From Mageeibacillus sp. UBA1257 (GTDB taxonomy: Bacteria; Bacillota; Clostridia; UBA1212; UBA1257), in the NCBI GenBank assembly GCA_002308775.1, contig DBVT01000075.1, positions 28,206 through 38,890 on the forward strand: 10,685 nucleotides of DNA, in the 5' to 3' direction. The position numbers and the translations under genes were made by a program. The notes under the pieces are model-generated. The model saw nothing but the letters and a program-made list of their open reading frames with translations, did not search any database and was not told where the DNA came from. Positions 1 through 6,646 of this stretch are shown in pieces (the first letter of the stretch is position 1; each line of letters opens with the position of its first letter).

Positions 1-38
1 TTACCGTTTTTGCCGGAGGACTTTTTTGATCTGCCCAT
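1..38 (-). CDS. 5' end of an unidentified gene leaving the window on the left
   Basis: Only the first 12 codons are inside the window. They read MGRSKKSSGKNG, a short basic, Ser/Gly-rich start that does not identify a family. The start is chosen because an ATG (36-38) follows a GGAG ribosome site (46-49) at 7 nt spacing, and because a plausible promoter lies upstream on the same strand. The gene is divergent from the ferredoxin at 248. A basic disordered N-terminus is common in membrane and division proteins, but nothing here supports a specific role. Confidence 0.55.
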   Translation of the reverse strand, partial: MGRSKKSSGKNG

Positions 39-107
39 AAAACGACTCCGTTCTTTTGTAATAATTAAATACATACCCATACGCCTTTAACATACGGTGT
101 AAACTTA

Positions 108-136
108 ATTATACAACAGAATGTAAAAACGGGCAA
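108..136 (-). promoter_or_regulatory. Sigma-A-type promoter for the leftward partial gene
   Basis: Read on the minus strand this is TTGCCC (131-136), a 17-nt spacer and a perfect TATAAT (108-113). The -35 matches the consensus at 4 of 6 positions. Transcription would start near 101 and give a leader of about 60 nt before the ATG at 38. Confidence 0.6.
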
Positions 137-164
137 GAAATATATTGTCCATTCGAAAACAATC

Positions 165-193
165 TTGACAAGTGAATACAAACGTAGTATAAT
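165..193 (+). promoter_or_regulatory. Perfect consensus sigma-A promoter for the ferredoxin gene
   Basis: TTGACA (165-170), a 17-nt spacer and TATAAT (188-193) match the bacterial housekeeping consensus at all 12 positions. Expected start of transcription is near 200, giving a leader of about 48 nt with a GGAGGTG ribosome site (233-239). A promoter this strong fits an abundantly expressed, constitutive ferredoxin. Confidence 0.9.
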
Positions 194-247
194 TTCGTCC
201 GCAAGAAGAGGAGTAATTCTTGAATCTTTCACGGAGGTGTATGGAAT

Positions 248-427
248 ATGGCTTTTAAGATCACAGATGATTGTATCGCATGCGGCGCTTGCGCTGCTCA
301 GTGCCCTGTTGAGGCTATCACAGAAGGAGACGGCAAGTTCGAGATCAACGCTGACGAATGCCTTTCATGCGGAAGCTGCGCGGATGTTTGCCCTGTAGGC
401 GCTCCTGTTGAAGACGAAGGCAAATGA
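248..427 (+). CDS. 2[4Fe-4S] clostridial-type ferredoxin
   Basis: This 59-residue protein (begins MAFKITDDCIACGACAAQCP) is a small soluble electron carrier that shuttles low-potential electrons between cytoplasmic enzymes such as pyruvate:ferredoxin oxidoreductase and hydrogenases; those roles are family knowledge, since no partner lies nearby. Two CxxCxxCxxxCP motifs are visible: Cys 9, 12, 15, 19 and Cys 38, 41, 44, 48. As in the family, the first three Cys of one motif plus the fourth of the other would bind each cluster. The chain is acidic and of normal length for the class. The start at 248 is chosen because GGAGG (233-237) lies 10 nt upstream; the ATG at 241 is out of frame and stops after five codons. 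It has its own promoter and a terminator directly after it. Confidence 0.96.
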   Translation: MAFKITDDCIACGACAAQCPVEAITEGDGKFEINADECLSCGSCADVCPVGAPVEDEGK

Positions 428-428
428 T

Positions 429-496
429 CTGCCGAAACGTCGATAATGAAACAAAAGTGTTTCGCGAGGGCTTGTCGTTTTCGGCAGGCCCTTTTT
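429..496 (+). terminator. Intrinsic terminator after the ferredoxin gene, with a competing upstream stem
   Basis: The terminator hairpin pairs 467-477 with 482-492 (11 bp, two of them G-U) around a TTTT loop, followed by a T-run at 492-496. A mutually exclusive pairing exists: CTGCCGAAA (429-437) is perfectly complementary to 479-487, and 438-439 extends it past a one-base bulge. A small perfect hairpin, GAAACA-AAAG-TGTTTC (448-463), sits inside that alternative fold. The next gene starts only 20 nt after the T-run. Confidence 0.85.
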
Positions 497-516
497 GCTA
501 AAACAGACGGACAGTT

Positions 517-1227
517 ATGACTGATAAACAAAAAGAACTGTTAAGAGATAACGAGCAGCTTTGCGACCTTCAACTCGACGGTCTTTTTCTCATACAGCCT
601 GACGACGTTTTCCACTTCGGAACGGACGCAGTGCTTCTCTCAAACTTCGCGAAACTCCCCAAAGGCGCAAGAGTTATAGATCTCGGAACGGGTACGGGCA
701 TACTCCCGATACTGCTGTCGGCAAAGACGGAAGCGGCTCATTTTACGGGCGTTGAGATACAGGAGAAGGCTGCTGATGCCGCAAAAAGAAACGTTATTAT
801 TAACGGCCTGGAAGGTAAAATAGATATCATCGAAGGAAATATAACAGAGATGACGGCGAAATTCGGCAAGTCTTCATTTGACGCAGTAGTCACGAATCCG
901 CCGTACAAACGCAGCAAAAGCGGTATCAGAAGCGATGACGACGCTGAATACATAGCGAGACACGAAGTGAGCTGCACACTGGAGGATATGATCAAAACAG
1001 CGTCGGAACTGCTCGTTCCGTACGGAAATTTTTACATGGTGAACAGGCCGGAGAGGCTCGCTGACGCGATAGAGACAATGAGAAAATACAGGATCGAACC
1101 GAAAATGCTTCAGTTCGTATCAAAAGACAGCGGCAAGGCGCCGGTGATGTTCCTGATCCACGGAGTACATCTCGGAGGCAAAAACCTGAAGGTGCTGCCG
1201 TCTTTGCACACATCGGAGGAAAAATAA
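517..1227 (+). CDS. trmN6: TrmN6-type tRNA (adenine-N6) methyltransferase
   Basis: This 236-residue SAM-dependent methyltransferase belongs to the YabB/YfiC (COG4123) group, whose characterised E. coli member methylates A37 of tRNA1(Val). The SAM-binding motif I is DLGTGTG (residues 55-61), the acidic motif II is GVEIQ (78-82), and the N6-adenine catalytic motif NPPY lies at 127-130. Length is normal. In Bacillus the homologue yabB sits beside yazA (a GIY-YIG domain protein) and the rsmI homologue; here the order is trmN6-rsmI with no GIY-YIG gene between. The stop overlaps the next ATG by one base, implying translational coupling. No strong ribosome site precedes the ATG at 517, and no convincing promoter lies between the ferredoxin terminator and this gene, so it may rely on read-through. 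Arginine codons are 9 AGR to 1 CGN. The exact tRNA target is inferred from the family. Confidence 0.88.
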   Translation: MTDKQKELLRDNEQLCDLQLDGLFLIQPDDVFHFGTDAVLLSNFAKLPKGARVIDLGTGTGILPILLSAKTEAAHFTGVEIQEKAADAAKRNVIINGLEGKIDIIEGNITEMTAKFGKSSFDAVVTNPPYKRSKSGIRSDDDAEYIARHEVSCTLEDMIKTASELLVPYGNFYMVNRPERLADAIETMRKYRIEPKMLQFVSKDSGKAPVMFLIHGVHLGGKNLKVLPSLHTSEEK

Positions 1228-2069
1228 TGCTTTACATAGTCGCGACTCCAATAGGCAATCTGGGAGATATAACGCAAAGAGCGCTCGAGGTACTTCAGAA
1301 CGCGGATCTTATAGCCGCGGAGGACACGAGACACACTCTGGGCATGCTCACTCATTTCGGCATAAAAAAGCCGCTCATCAGCTATTACGAAGAAAATAAA
1401 ATACAAAGAGGTCCCGAGATCCTTAAAAAACTGTCCGAAGGGCTTGATATCGCGCTCGTGTCAGACGCGGGAATGCCGGGCATCTCAGACCCCGGAAGCG
1501 ACCTGATCAAAGAGGCGATCGCGAATGATATACCTGTGACGGTCGTACCGGGCGCCGCGGCATGCGTCACGGCTGTTGTACTGTCCGGCTTTTCAACGAG
1601 AAGATTCGTCTTCGAGGGTTTTTTGCCTTTTGATAAAAAGGAGAGAAAAGCGGCGCTTAAGGATATCGAAAAAGAGAAGAGAACTTGCGTGATATACGAG
1701 GCTCCTCACAGGCTTCTTAAAACGCTCGAAACGTTAACAGAAGTGACAGCGGGGAGAAGGATAGCTGTCTGCCGCGAGCTCACGAAGAAATTTGAGGAGA
1801 TCAAAAGGGGAAGCGCGGAAGAGATGCTGGAGTATTATACGCAGAACGGCGTGAGAGGGGAGTTCGTGCTCGTCATTGAGGGAAGAGAAGAGGCCGGGCT
1901 TGAAGAAAACGCGCATATCGAAGCAAATGACGAAGATATATTCAAATACGTGAATAAAATGATCGAGGACGGGAACGATAAAAAAACGTCGATGAAGCTC
2001 GCATCGGAGCATTTCGGCGTTTCCAAAAACGATATTTACGCGTCTTTTGAAAAAATGAAAAACAGTTGA
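1227..2069 (+). CDS. rsmI: RsmI, 16S rRNA (cytidine-1402-2'-O)-methyltransferase
   Basis: RsmI adds the 2'-O-methyl group to C1402 in the ribosomal P-site of 16S rRNA using SAM. The 280-residue protein shows the family signatures in order: TPIGNLGD (residues 7-14), EDTR (32-35), SDAGMPGISDPG (79-90), VPGA (107-110), EAPHR (158-162) and RGEF (210-213), the tetrapyrrole-methylase fold followed by a small C-terminal helical region (about 233-280). Length is typical. GGAGGA (1215-1220) supports the start, whose A is shared with the stop codon of the upstream methyltransferase, so the two are almost certainly one operon. Arginine codons are 13 AGR to 1 CGN, the strongest bias in the window. The gene converges on the minus-strand gene that ends 14 nt further on; no convincing terminator is visible in that gap. 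Confidence 0.96.
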   Translation: MLYIVATPIGNLGDITQRALEVLQNADLIAAEDTRHTLGMLTHFGIKKPLISYYEENKIQRGPEILKKLSEGLDIALVSDAGMPGISDPGSDLIKEAIANDIPVTVVPGAAACVTAVVLSGFSTRRFVFEGFLPFDKKERKAALKDIEKEKRTCVIYEAPHRLLKTLETLTEVTAGRRIAVCRELTKKFEEIKRGSAEEMLEYYTQNGVRGEFVLVIEGREEAGLEENAHIEANDEDIFKYVNKMIEDGNDKKTSMKLASEHFGVSKNDIYASFEKMKNS

Positions 2070-2083
2070 TATTTTTTAAAAGA

Positions 2084-2989
2084 TCAATCTTCTTTTTTTT
2101 CTGTTTTTACTGAATCGACGGGGATCTCGAGGCTGAATTTCGCAAGCAGCAGGAAGAAGAGCCCTCCGACCATCGCTCCCAGAGAGCTGATATTGGCCAT
2201 ATCAAAGTTTGATCTGAACGCGAAAAAGAGCGCTATGCCGCAGAATATGAACGGTAAAACGGCTGTCACAACACCTGAGAGAACCTTTCTGTTTATGAGC
2301 CTCATCAGTTTGCTCACGCTGATCTGGATCAGGAATGAAATGAATCCGGCGATAAGAAAAGCAGTAAGTCCGCAGAGGACTTTTTTGAAAACGTCGGCGT
2401 TCCATGCGCCGGGATCTATCGTATCGAGCTTCATAAAGGAGAAAAATCTGTCAGAAAGCGGGGGAATATTTTTTCCCGCGAGTTTTGATATTCCGTACAT
2501 ATCCGCGAAATCGAAAACGGTCAAAATGACCACGATCGCGATATCGAACGGCAGCTTATATTTGTTGTAAAATTTTTTGAGCGATCTTTCTTTTTCCGGT
2601 CCATTCTCCGCGGGAATATCCGCCAAAGGCATTTCGATCTCTTCGAAGTCTGATCCGGGTTGCTGAGTTTTAACTGAAAGATCGTCGGGATCGGAAACAT
2701 TTTCAAGGACTTCGCCGGAAACACCGTCGGTGACAGGCTCCGAAATATCCTCGGCTGTTTCGACATCCGTGACGAGCTCTTCGGGCACTCCGGGATCATC
2801 GGTCTTTTCAGACAGATCGTCTCTTACGTCCTCTGCAACTTCCGCAGCTGCATCCGCATAATTCGGTTCTTCGGAAGATTCGGACGGCTCGGAAACTTCA
2901 GGCATATCGGCTCTTTTGGCGCGCCTGCCCTGCTCGTAAAACATCTGCTTGTACCGCTCCCAAGCGGCTTTCTTGTCGGAATCAGCCAT
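2084..2989 (-). CDS. Unrecognised membrane protein with a long acidic N-terminal region
   Basis: I do not recognise this 301-residue protein. It begins with a short basic/aromatic stretch (about 1-27, including ERYKQMFYEQGRRAKR), followed by a strongly acidic, Ser/Pro/Val-rich, probably disordered region (about 28-135). After a basic patch (about 134-145) come four likely membrane helices at about 148-166, 204-224, 236-258 and 267-285. The tail is short and charged (EKKED). The acidic region probably lies in the cytoplasm, since there is no signal peptide before it. The start is well supported: GGAGGA (2995-3000 on the complement) sits 5 nt before the ATG, with a good promoter upstream. It is divergent from the deacetylase gene, but a shared function is not shown. 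It could be an envelope or stress protein. Confidence 0.8.
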   Translation of the reverse strand: MADSDKKAAWERYKQMFYEQGRRAKRADMPEVSEPSESSEEPNYADAAAEVAEDVRDDLSEKTDDPGVPEELVTDVETAEDISEPVTDGVSGEVLENVSDPDDLSVKTQQPGSDFEEIEMPLADIPAENGPEKERSLKKFYNKYKLPFDIAIVVILTVFDFADMYGISKLAGKNIPPLSDRFFSFMKLDTIDPGAWNADVFKKVLCGLTAFLIAGFISFLIQISVSKLMRLINRKVLSGVVTAVLPFIFCGIALFFAFRSNFDMANISSLGAMVGGLFFLLLAKFSLEIPVDSVKTEKKED

Positions 2990-3036
2990 AATTTCCTCCA
3001 GTAAAATCCCGAAACAACGATTTGAATTGCCTAATT

Positions 3037-3065
3037 ATTATAACCGATTGAAAAACAAATGTGAA
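3037..3065 (-). promoter_or_regulatory. Promoter for the acidic membrane-protein gene
   Basis: On the minus strand: TTCACA (3060-3065), a 17-nt spacer and a perfect TATAAT (3037-3042), 11 of 12 consensus positions. Transcription would start near 3030, about 40 nt before the ATG at 2989. Its -35 box occupies nearly the same bases as the -35 of the rightward promoter. Confidence 0.8.
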
Positions 3066-3088
3066 ATCTTTTTCAAATGTGGTATACT
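3061..3088 (+). promoter_or_regulatory. Extended -10 promoter for the deacetylase gene
   Basis: GTGAAA (3061-3066, 4 of 6 matches), a 16-nt spacer and TATACT (3083-3088), preceded by TG at 3080-3081 as in extended -10 promoters. Expected start is near 3095, leaving a leader of about 57 nt. It overlaps the oppositely oriented promoter at the -35 box. Confidence 0.65.
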
Positions 3089-3151
3089 TTTAATCGTGTT
3101 CGTATATCGTAAAAGCGGTCGAGAACAAAAAAACTTACAACGGGGATAGTC

Positions 3152-4375
3152 ATGGGAACGAAGAATACAAAAGAAAATTCAAAAATCACAGGATTGCTGT
3201 TTGTGCTGATGTCGCTGATCATAGTGCTGGTCATCATTTTGATAGTCGCAAAAGGCGTAAAGGATAACAGAAAACCGGAAGCTGCGAAAACGCCTGACAC
3301 CACCGCTACCGAAGGGATAGTCCAGGTAGCGACACCTACTCCGACTGACGGGACGAGTCAGTTTGAAGAGACAGCCACGCCCTACGGCCCTACAGACGAG
3401 CCTGCAAATACTCCTGACGGCTCGACAGCGACAGCGACCGCACCGTCTACACCTACTCCGACGCCTTCGCCCAAACCGACTGAAACGCCGAAGAATACGA
3501 ATACGCCCGATCCCAATAATATATACGCGACAAGTGTCGATCCGATGGCGGGATCTCTGATGGACTATTCATTCATGGCGGGAGTCAGTACAGACTATTT
3601 CCACGATATAAATATCAACGACCGCTATCAGTCCGGCAAGTTCAAAGGCTTGCTCTGCGGCTCATGGTGGAGCGGCACCGAGATCAAGGACAGCAACGGA
3701 AAGATAACAAACGTCAAGAGAAGCGCTGCGACGGAAGCGCTCCTCGCAAAATACAACGCCTGCTACATCGACAGAACCAACGGCAAGAGGATATACCTCA
3801 CATTCGACTGCGGCTATGAAAACGGACAGACTAACAGGATCCTCGATACGCTCAAATCGAGAAACGTAAAGGCGACGTTCTTCGTCACGACTCAGTTCCT
3901 CGGAGAAGATACCGCGAAGACAACATGCGAGAGGATGATCGCCGAAGGCCACATTATAGGAAACCACACGAAGAGCCACCAGAATATGATGCTGGGAACA
4001 AATGATAACTTTGTAAGCGAGCTTGCCGCTCCGCAGAAGAAACTGAACGAGCTGCTCGGGTACGAATACAAGATGAAATTTTACCGTCCGCCGGAAGGAG
4101 CGTCCTCTGAAAGAGACCTCGCTCTCGCGAAGGCGCTCGGATACAGAGTGGCTTTCTGGAGCTTCGCATACGGAGATTACAACGTAAACAATCAGATGGA
4201 TCCCGAAAAGGCTCTTAATAACTATCTTAAGGCAAAGATCCATCCCGGAGCTGTTTATCTGCTGCACGCTGTCTCGGAAACGAATGCGACGATCCTGGGA
4301 GATTTTATAGATTACGCCCTGTCTGAGGGATACACTTTCGCGAGCCTCGCGGATTACCCGTTGTCAAATCCGTGA
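3152..4375 (+). CDS. PdaA-like membrane-anchored polysaccharide (peptidoglycan) deacetylase
   Basis: This 407-residue carbohydrate-esterase family 4 (NodB-fold) protein resembles B. subtilis PdaA, which removes the N-acetyl group of muramic acid during spore-cortex delta-lactam formation. One membrane helix (residues 13-34) anchors it, followed by a Thr/Pro-rich, presumably extracellular linker (about 45-122). The NodB domain runs from about 212 to 403: motif 1 TFDCGYENG (217-225, catalytic Asp 219), motif 2 GNHTKSH (270-276, His 272 and His 276), motif 3 YRPPEG (311-316), the tract FWSFAYGDYNVNNQ (335-348) and motif 5 LLHAV (370-374). These tracts look PdaA-like rather than like generic chitin deacetylases. 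In PdaA the usual metal-ligand Asp of TFDDG is Asn; here it is Cys 220. GGGG at 3141-3144 is a modest ribosome site. A vegetative peptidoglycan role is equally possible, as no spore gene lies nearby. Confidence 0.88.
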   Translation: MGTKNTKENSKITGLLFVLMSLIIVLVIILIVAKGVKDNRKPEAAKTPDTTATEGIVQVATPTPTDGTSQFEETATPYGPTDEPANTPDGSTATATAPSTPTPTPSPKPTETPKNTNTPDPNNIYATSVDPMAGSLMDYSFMAGVSTDYFHDININDRYQSGKFKGLLCGSWWSGTEIKDSNGKITNVKRSAATEALLAKYNACYIDRTNGKRIYLTFDCGYENGQTNRILDTLKSRNVKATFFVTTQFLGEDTAKTTCERMIAEGHIIGNHTKSHQNMMLGTNDNFVSELAAPQKKLNELLGYEYKMKFYRPPEGASSERDLALAKALGYRVAFWSFAYGDYNVNNQMDPEKALNNYLKAKIHPGAVYLLHAVSETNATILGDFIDYALSEGYTFASLADYPLSNP

Positions 4376-4431
4376 TACAGATATTGCAAGGCGTTTTTCA
4401 AGGCGCGAAACGCTGAAAGAAAGGAAAGAAA

Positions 4432-5109
4432 TTGGCTGTAAAATATTCTCTCATAAGCAGAAAAGCGATCATATTTTTCAGTTTTCTGATCATATTCGCG
4501 ATCATGGCAGTCGTAGGTATCGATATACTCCGAGAGGCGGTCACAACGACTGCTACAGGCAACGACGAGGTCATGTTCGATAATATGTATTCCGGTTCAC
4601 GCTACTTTTTCAGGATCGGATATCCGAACGACTGGTCGTACGAGGCGGGTCAGTACGGTTTTTACCTGAATAAAGAGAAGCACGAGGCGGTGGAACTTTT
4701 CCCGGTAAAAATGGTCAGGGAAACCGAGGGTACCGCTACAGCCCAGCCGTCTGACTTTGAGCGTGTCGAAGGCGTTACGATAGCCGTTTATCAGATCCCT
4801 ATCGAGAACGGCGACTTATCCTACAAGGCAAAGAACGCGATGGACGATCTGCTTGCGGAAGTTGGCGGGACAGAAGGCTACACCTTCGGTGAACCTGCGA
4901 GCCTGACCACGGAGAATGTCACATTTTACAGGACGGAATACAGCTATTACGAGGAAGGCGTGACCCACAGATGCGCTCTTTACACCGCGACGAGAAGCAT
5001 GTGCAAATATGTGATAGTGACTGACTGCAAGGGATATCTCGAGGGGGAATACAAGGAGACGATGGACAAAATGATAAAAGATTTCAGGTTCTCCGTATTT
5101 GACGATTGA
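4432..5109 (+). CDS. Membrane-anchored extracellular protein, possibly PsbP-like fold
   Basis: Function unknown. The 225-residue protein has a basic N-terminus and one membrane helix (about 11-31), then an extracytoplasmic domain. That domain carries FRIGYPNDW (residues 60-68) and ends in KMIKDFRF (213-220), a pattern seen in PsbP-like and related small anchored domains, where a strand with YP..W opens the fold and a helix plus 'F.F' strand closes it; this is fold-level inference only. The start is a TTG at 4432, chosen because AGGAAAG (4422-4428) lies just upstream and because the next Met (residue 25) would cut into the membrane helix. It follows the deacetylase by 56 nt with no clear terminator between, so co-transcription is plausible. 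Two Cys in the C-terminal half (191 and 199) could pair. Confidence 0.75.
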   Translation: MAVKYSLISRKAIIFFSFLIIFAIMAVVGIDILREAVTTTATGNDEVMFDNMYSGSRYFFRIGYPNDWSYEAGQYGFYLNKEKHEAVELFPVKMVRETEGTATAQPSDFERVEGVTIAVYQIPIENGDLSYKAKNAMDDLLAEVGGTEGYTFGEPASLTTENVTFYRTEYSYYEEGVTHRCALYTATRSMCKYVIVTDCKGYLEGEYKETMDKMIKDFRFSVFDD

Positions 5110-5134
5110 AAAAACATGAATGAAATGGTAAAAT
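5106..5134 (+). promoter_or_regulatory. Promoter for the SPFH gene, starting in the upstream stop codon
   Basis: TTGAAA (5106-5111), a 17-nt spacer and TAAAAT (5129-5134), 10 of 12 consensus matches, with TG at 5126-5127 giving an extended -10. The -35 overlaps the TGA stop of the preceding gene (5107-5109). Transcription would begin near 5141, about 32 nt before the ATG. Confidence 0.8.
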
Positions 5135-5172
5135 ATATCACAACACCAATACAGTGAAGGGAGTTTAAGAAA

Positions 5173-6507
5173 ATGGGACTTATTAAAGCAATCGGCGCAG
5201 CCTTGAGCACGACTCTGGCTGATCAATGGAAGGAATATTTCTACTGTGACGCTCTTGATGCAGACGTTCTGGTAGTAAAGGGACAAAAACGCATTTCCGG
5301 CAAATCGTCAAACACTAAAGGCAGCGACAATATCATTTCGAACGGATCTCTCATCGCGGTCGCTGACGGACAGTGTATGATCATCGTGGAGCAGGGCAAA
5401 GTCGTTGAGTTCTGCGCTGAACCCGGAGAATTCAAATATGATACTTCTACGGAGCCCAGCCTTTTCGCAGGCAAACTCGGAAAGAGCATCCTGGACACAT
5501 TCAAAGTCATAGGGAAGCGTTTCACATTCGGCGGCGACACAGCTAAGGATCAGCGCGTTTACTATTTCAACACGAAGGAGATCATGGACAACAAGTTCGG
5601 GACACAGAACCCCGTTCCGTTCAGAGTCGTGGATTCGAAGATCGGACTCGATATCGATGTAGCCATCCGCTGCTCAGGCCTTTATTCATACAGGATCTCT
5701 GACCCGCTGCTTTTCTACAAAAACGTATGCGGCAATGTTGAGGCCGACTTTACGAGAGACAAGATCGACCAGCAGCTCAAAACTGAATTCGTCAGCGCTC
5801 TGCAGCCCGCTTTCGGAAAACTTTCCGAACTCGAACTCAGACCCAACCAGATAGTTACACATAACACAGACCTCGAAAATGCCATGAACGAATCGCTCTC
5901 ATCCAAATGGAGCGAACTCAGAGGTATCACTGTCGTGACAGTCGCTCTCGGAACAGTCACTCTTCCCGAAGAGGACGCAGAGCTCATCAAACAGGCTCAG
6001 AGAACAGCGATGCTCAAAGATCCGACGATGGCAGGCGCTACGCTCGTCGGCGCTCAGGCAGACGCTATGAAAGCCGCAGCTTCAAACGAAGCAGGCGCGA
6101 TGACAGGATTCCTCGGAATGGGAATGGCAATGAACGCGGCAGGCGGAATGAACGCTCAGAACCTTTATGCTATGGGACAGCAGAACCCTCAGGGGCCTCA
6201 GACACCTTCGGGCGGCGCGGCACCGGCAAAAGCAGGCTGGACATGCCCCGCTTGCGGAACGACCGCGACAGGCAATTTCTGCCCCGAGTGCGGAGCGAAG
6301 AAGCCCGAAGAAAAAGAAGGCTGGACTTGCCCCGTTTGCGGCGTAGTCAACAAAGGCAAATTCTGCTCCGAATGCGGCGCAAGAAGACCCGCGGGAGCAC
6401 CCGTTTACAAGTGCGACAAGTGCGGATGGGTCCCGGAGGATCCCAAGAACCCGCCGAAGTTCTGCCCTGAATGCGGCGACAAATTCGACGAAGACGACGC
6501 CCAGTAA
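5173..6507 (+). CDS. YdjI-type SPFH (band 7) protein with three C-terminal zinc ribbons
   Basis: This 444-residue protein belongs to the stomatin/prohibitin-like group with C-terminal zinc ribbons (COG4260; B. subtilis YdjI is a member and lies in an operon with phage-shock protein PspA). The N-terminus (GLIKAIGAALSTTLADQWKE) is amphipathic rather than a true membrane helix. The SPFH region covers about 20-285. A Met/Gly/Ala-rich low-complexity stretch follows (about 286-352). Three zinc ribbons end the chain: Cys 358/361/370/373, Cys 386/389/398/401 and Cys 414/417/431/434, the last with a longer loop (13 residues between Cys pairs rather than 8). GAAGGGAG (5156-5163) supports the start. Such proteins are thought to scaffold membrane patches; no PspA-like gene is in the window, so a stress role is inferred. 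Own promoter and strong terminator make it a single-gene unit. Confidence 0.9.
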   Translation: MGLIKAIGAALSTTLADQWKEYFYCDALDADVLVVKGQKRISGKSSNTKGSDNIISNGSLIAVADGQCMIIVEQGKVVEFCAEPGEFKYDTSTEPSLFAGKLGKSILDTFKVIGKRFTFGGDTAKDQRVYYFNTKEIMDNKFGTQNPVPFRVVDSKIGLDIDVAIRCSGLYSYRISDPLLFYKNVCGNVEADFTRDKIDQQLKTEFVSALQPAFGKLSELELRPNQIVTHNTDLENAMNESLSSKWSELRGITVVTVALGTVTLPEEDAELIKQAQRTAMLKDPTMAGATLVGAQADAMKAAASNEAGAMTGFLGMGMAMNAAGGMNAQNLYAMGQQNPQGPQTPSGGAAPAKAGWTCPACGTTATGNFCPECGAKKPEEKEGWTCPVCGVVNKGKFCSECGARRPAGAPVYKCDKCGWVPEDPKNPPKFCPECGDKFDEDDAQ

Positions 6508-6524
6508 CAGTAAAAATCAATGAC

Positions 6525-6565
6525 AAATACCGCAGTGTCCGGAAAGGATACTGCGGTATTTTTTT
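6525..6565 (+). terminator. Very strong intrinsic terminator after the SPFH gene
   Basis: Bases 6525-6540 pair with 6546-6561 in a 16-bp stem (one G-U pair, 6537-6549) capped by GGAAA, followed by seven T residues (6559-6565). The outer 12 bp are perfect (AAATACCGCAGT with its complement). The stem also lies downstream of the leftward regulator gene and might serve it in reverse, but its minus-strand T-run is poor. Confidence 0.95.
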
Positions 6566-6646
6566 GTGACTATCCGTTTTTGTCTTCTCGGGCTGATCAA
6601 AAAAGCACACCGGAGCAGTTGTTGACTTCATGCGCGGGCATACGGA

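Noticed and set aside
499..504. TGCTAAAAC as an extended -10 promoter for trmN6
   Set aside because: No -35 at usable spacing, and transcription would start only about 6 nt before the ATG.
2050..2100. AAAAAAT/ATTTTTT pairing and T-run in the convergent junction, considered as a bidirectional terminator
   Set aside because: The stem is A-T only with a 14-nt loop, and the eight-T run at 2093-2100 lies inside the minus-strand coding sequence without a GC-rich stem before it.
3299..3520. Repeated ACNCCNAC-like codon tract, considered as a tandem DNA repeat
   Set aside because: It is the in-frame Thr/Pro-rich linker of the deacetylase; spacing is irregular and no unit repeats exactly.
4391..4413. 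GCGTTT/AAACGC hairpin between the deacetylase and the anchored-protein gene, considered as a terminator
   Set aside because: Only 6 bp with an 11-nt loop and no T-run after it; more likely the two genes are co-transcribed.
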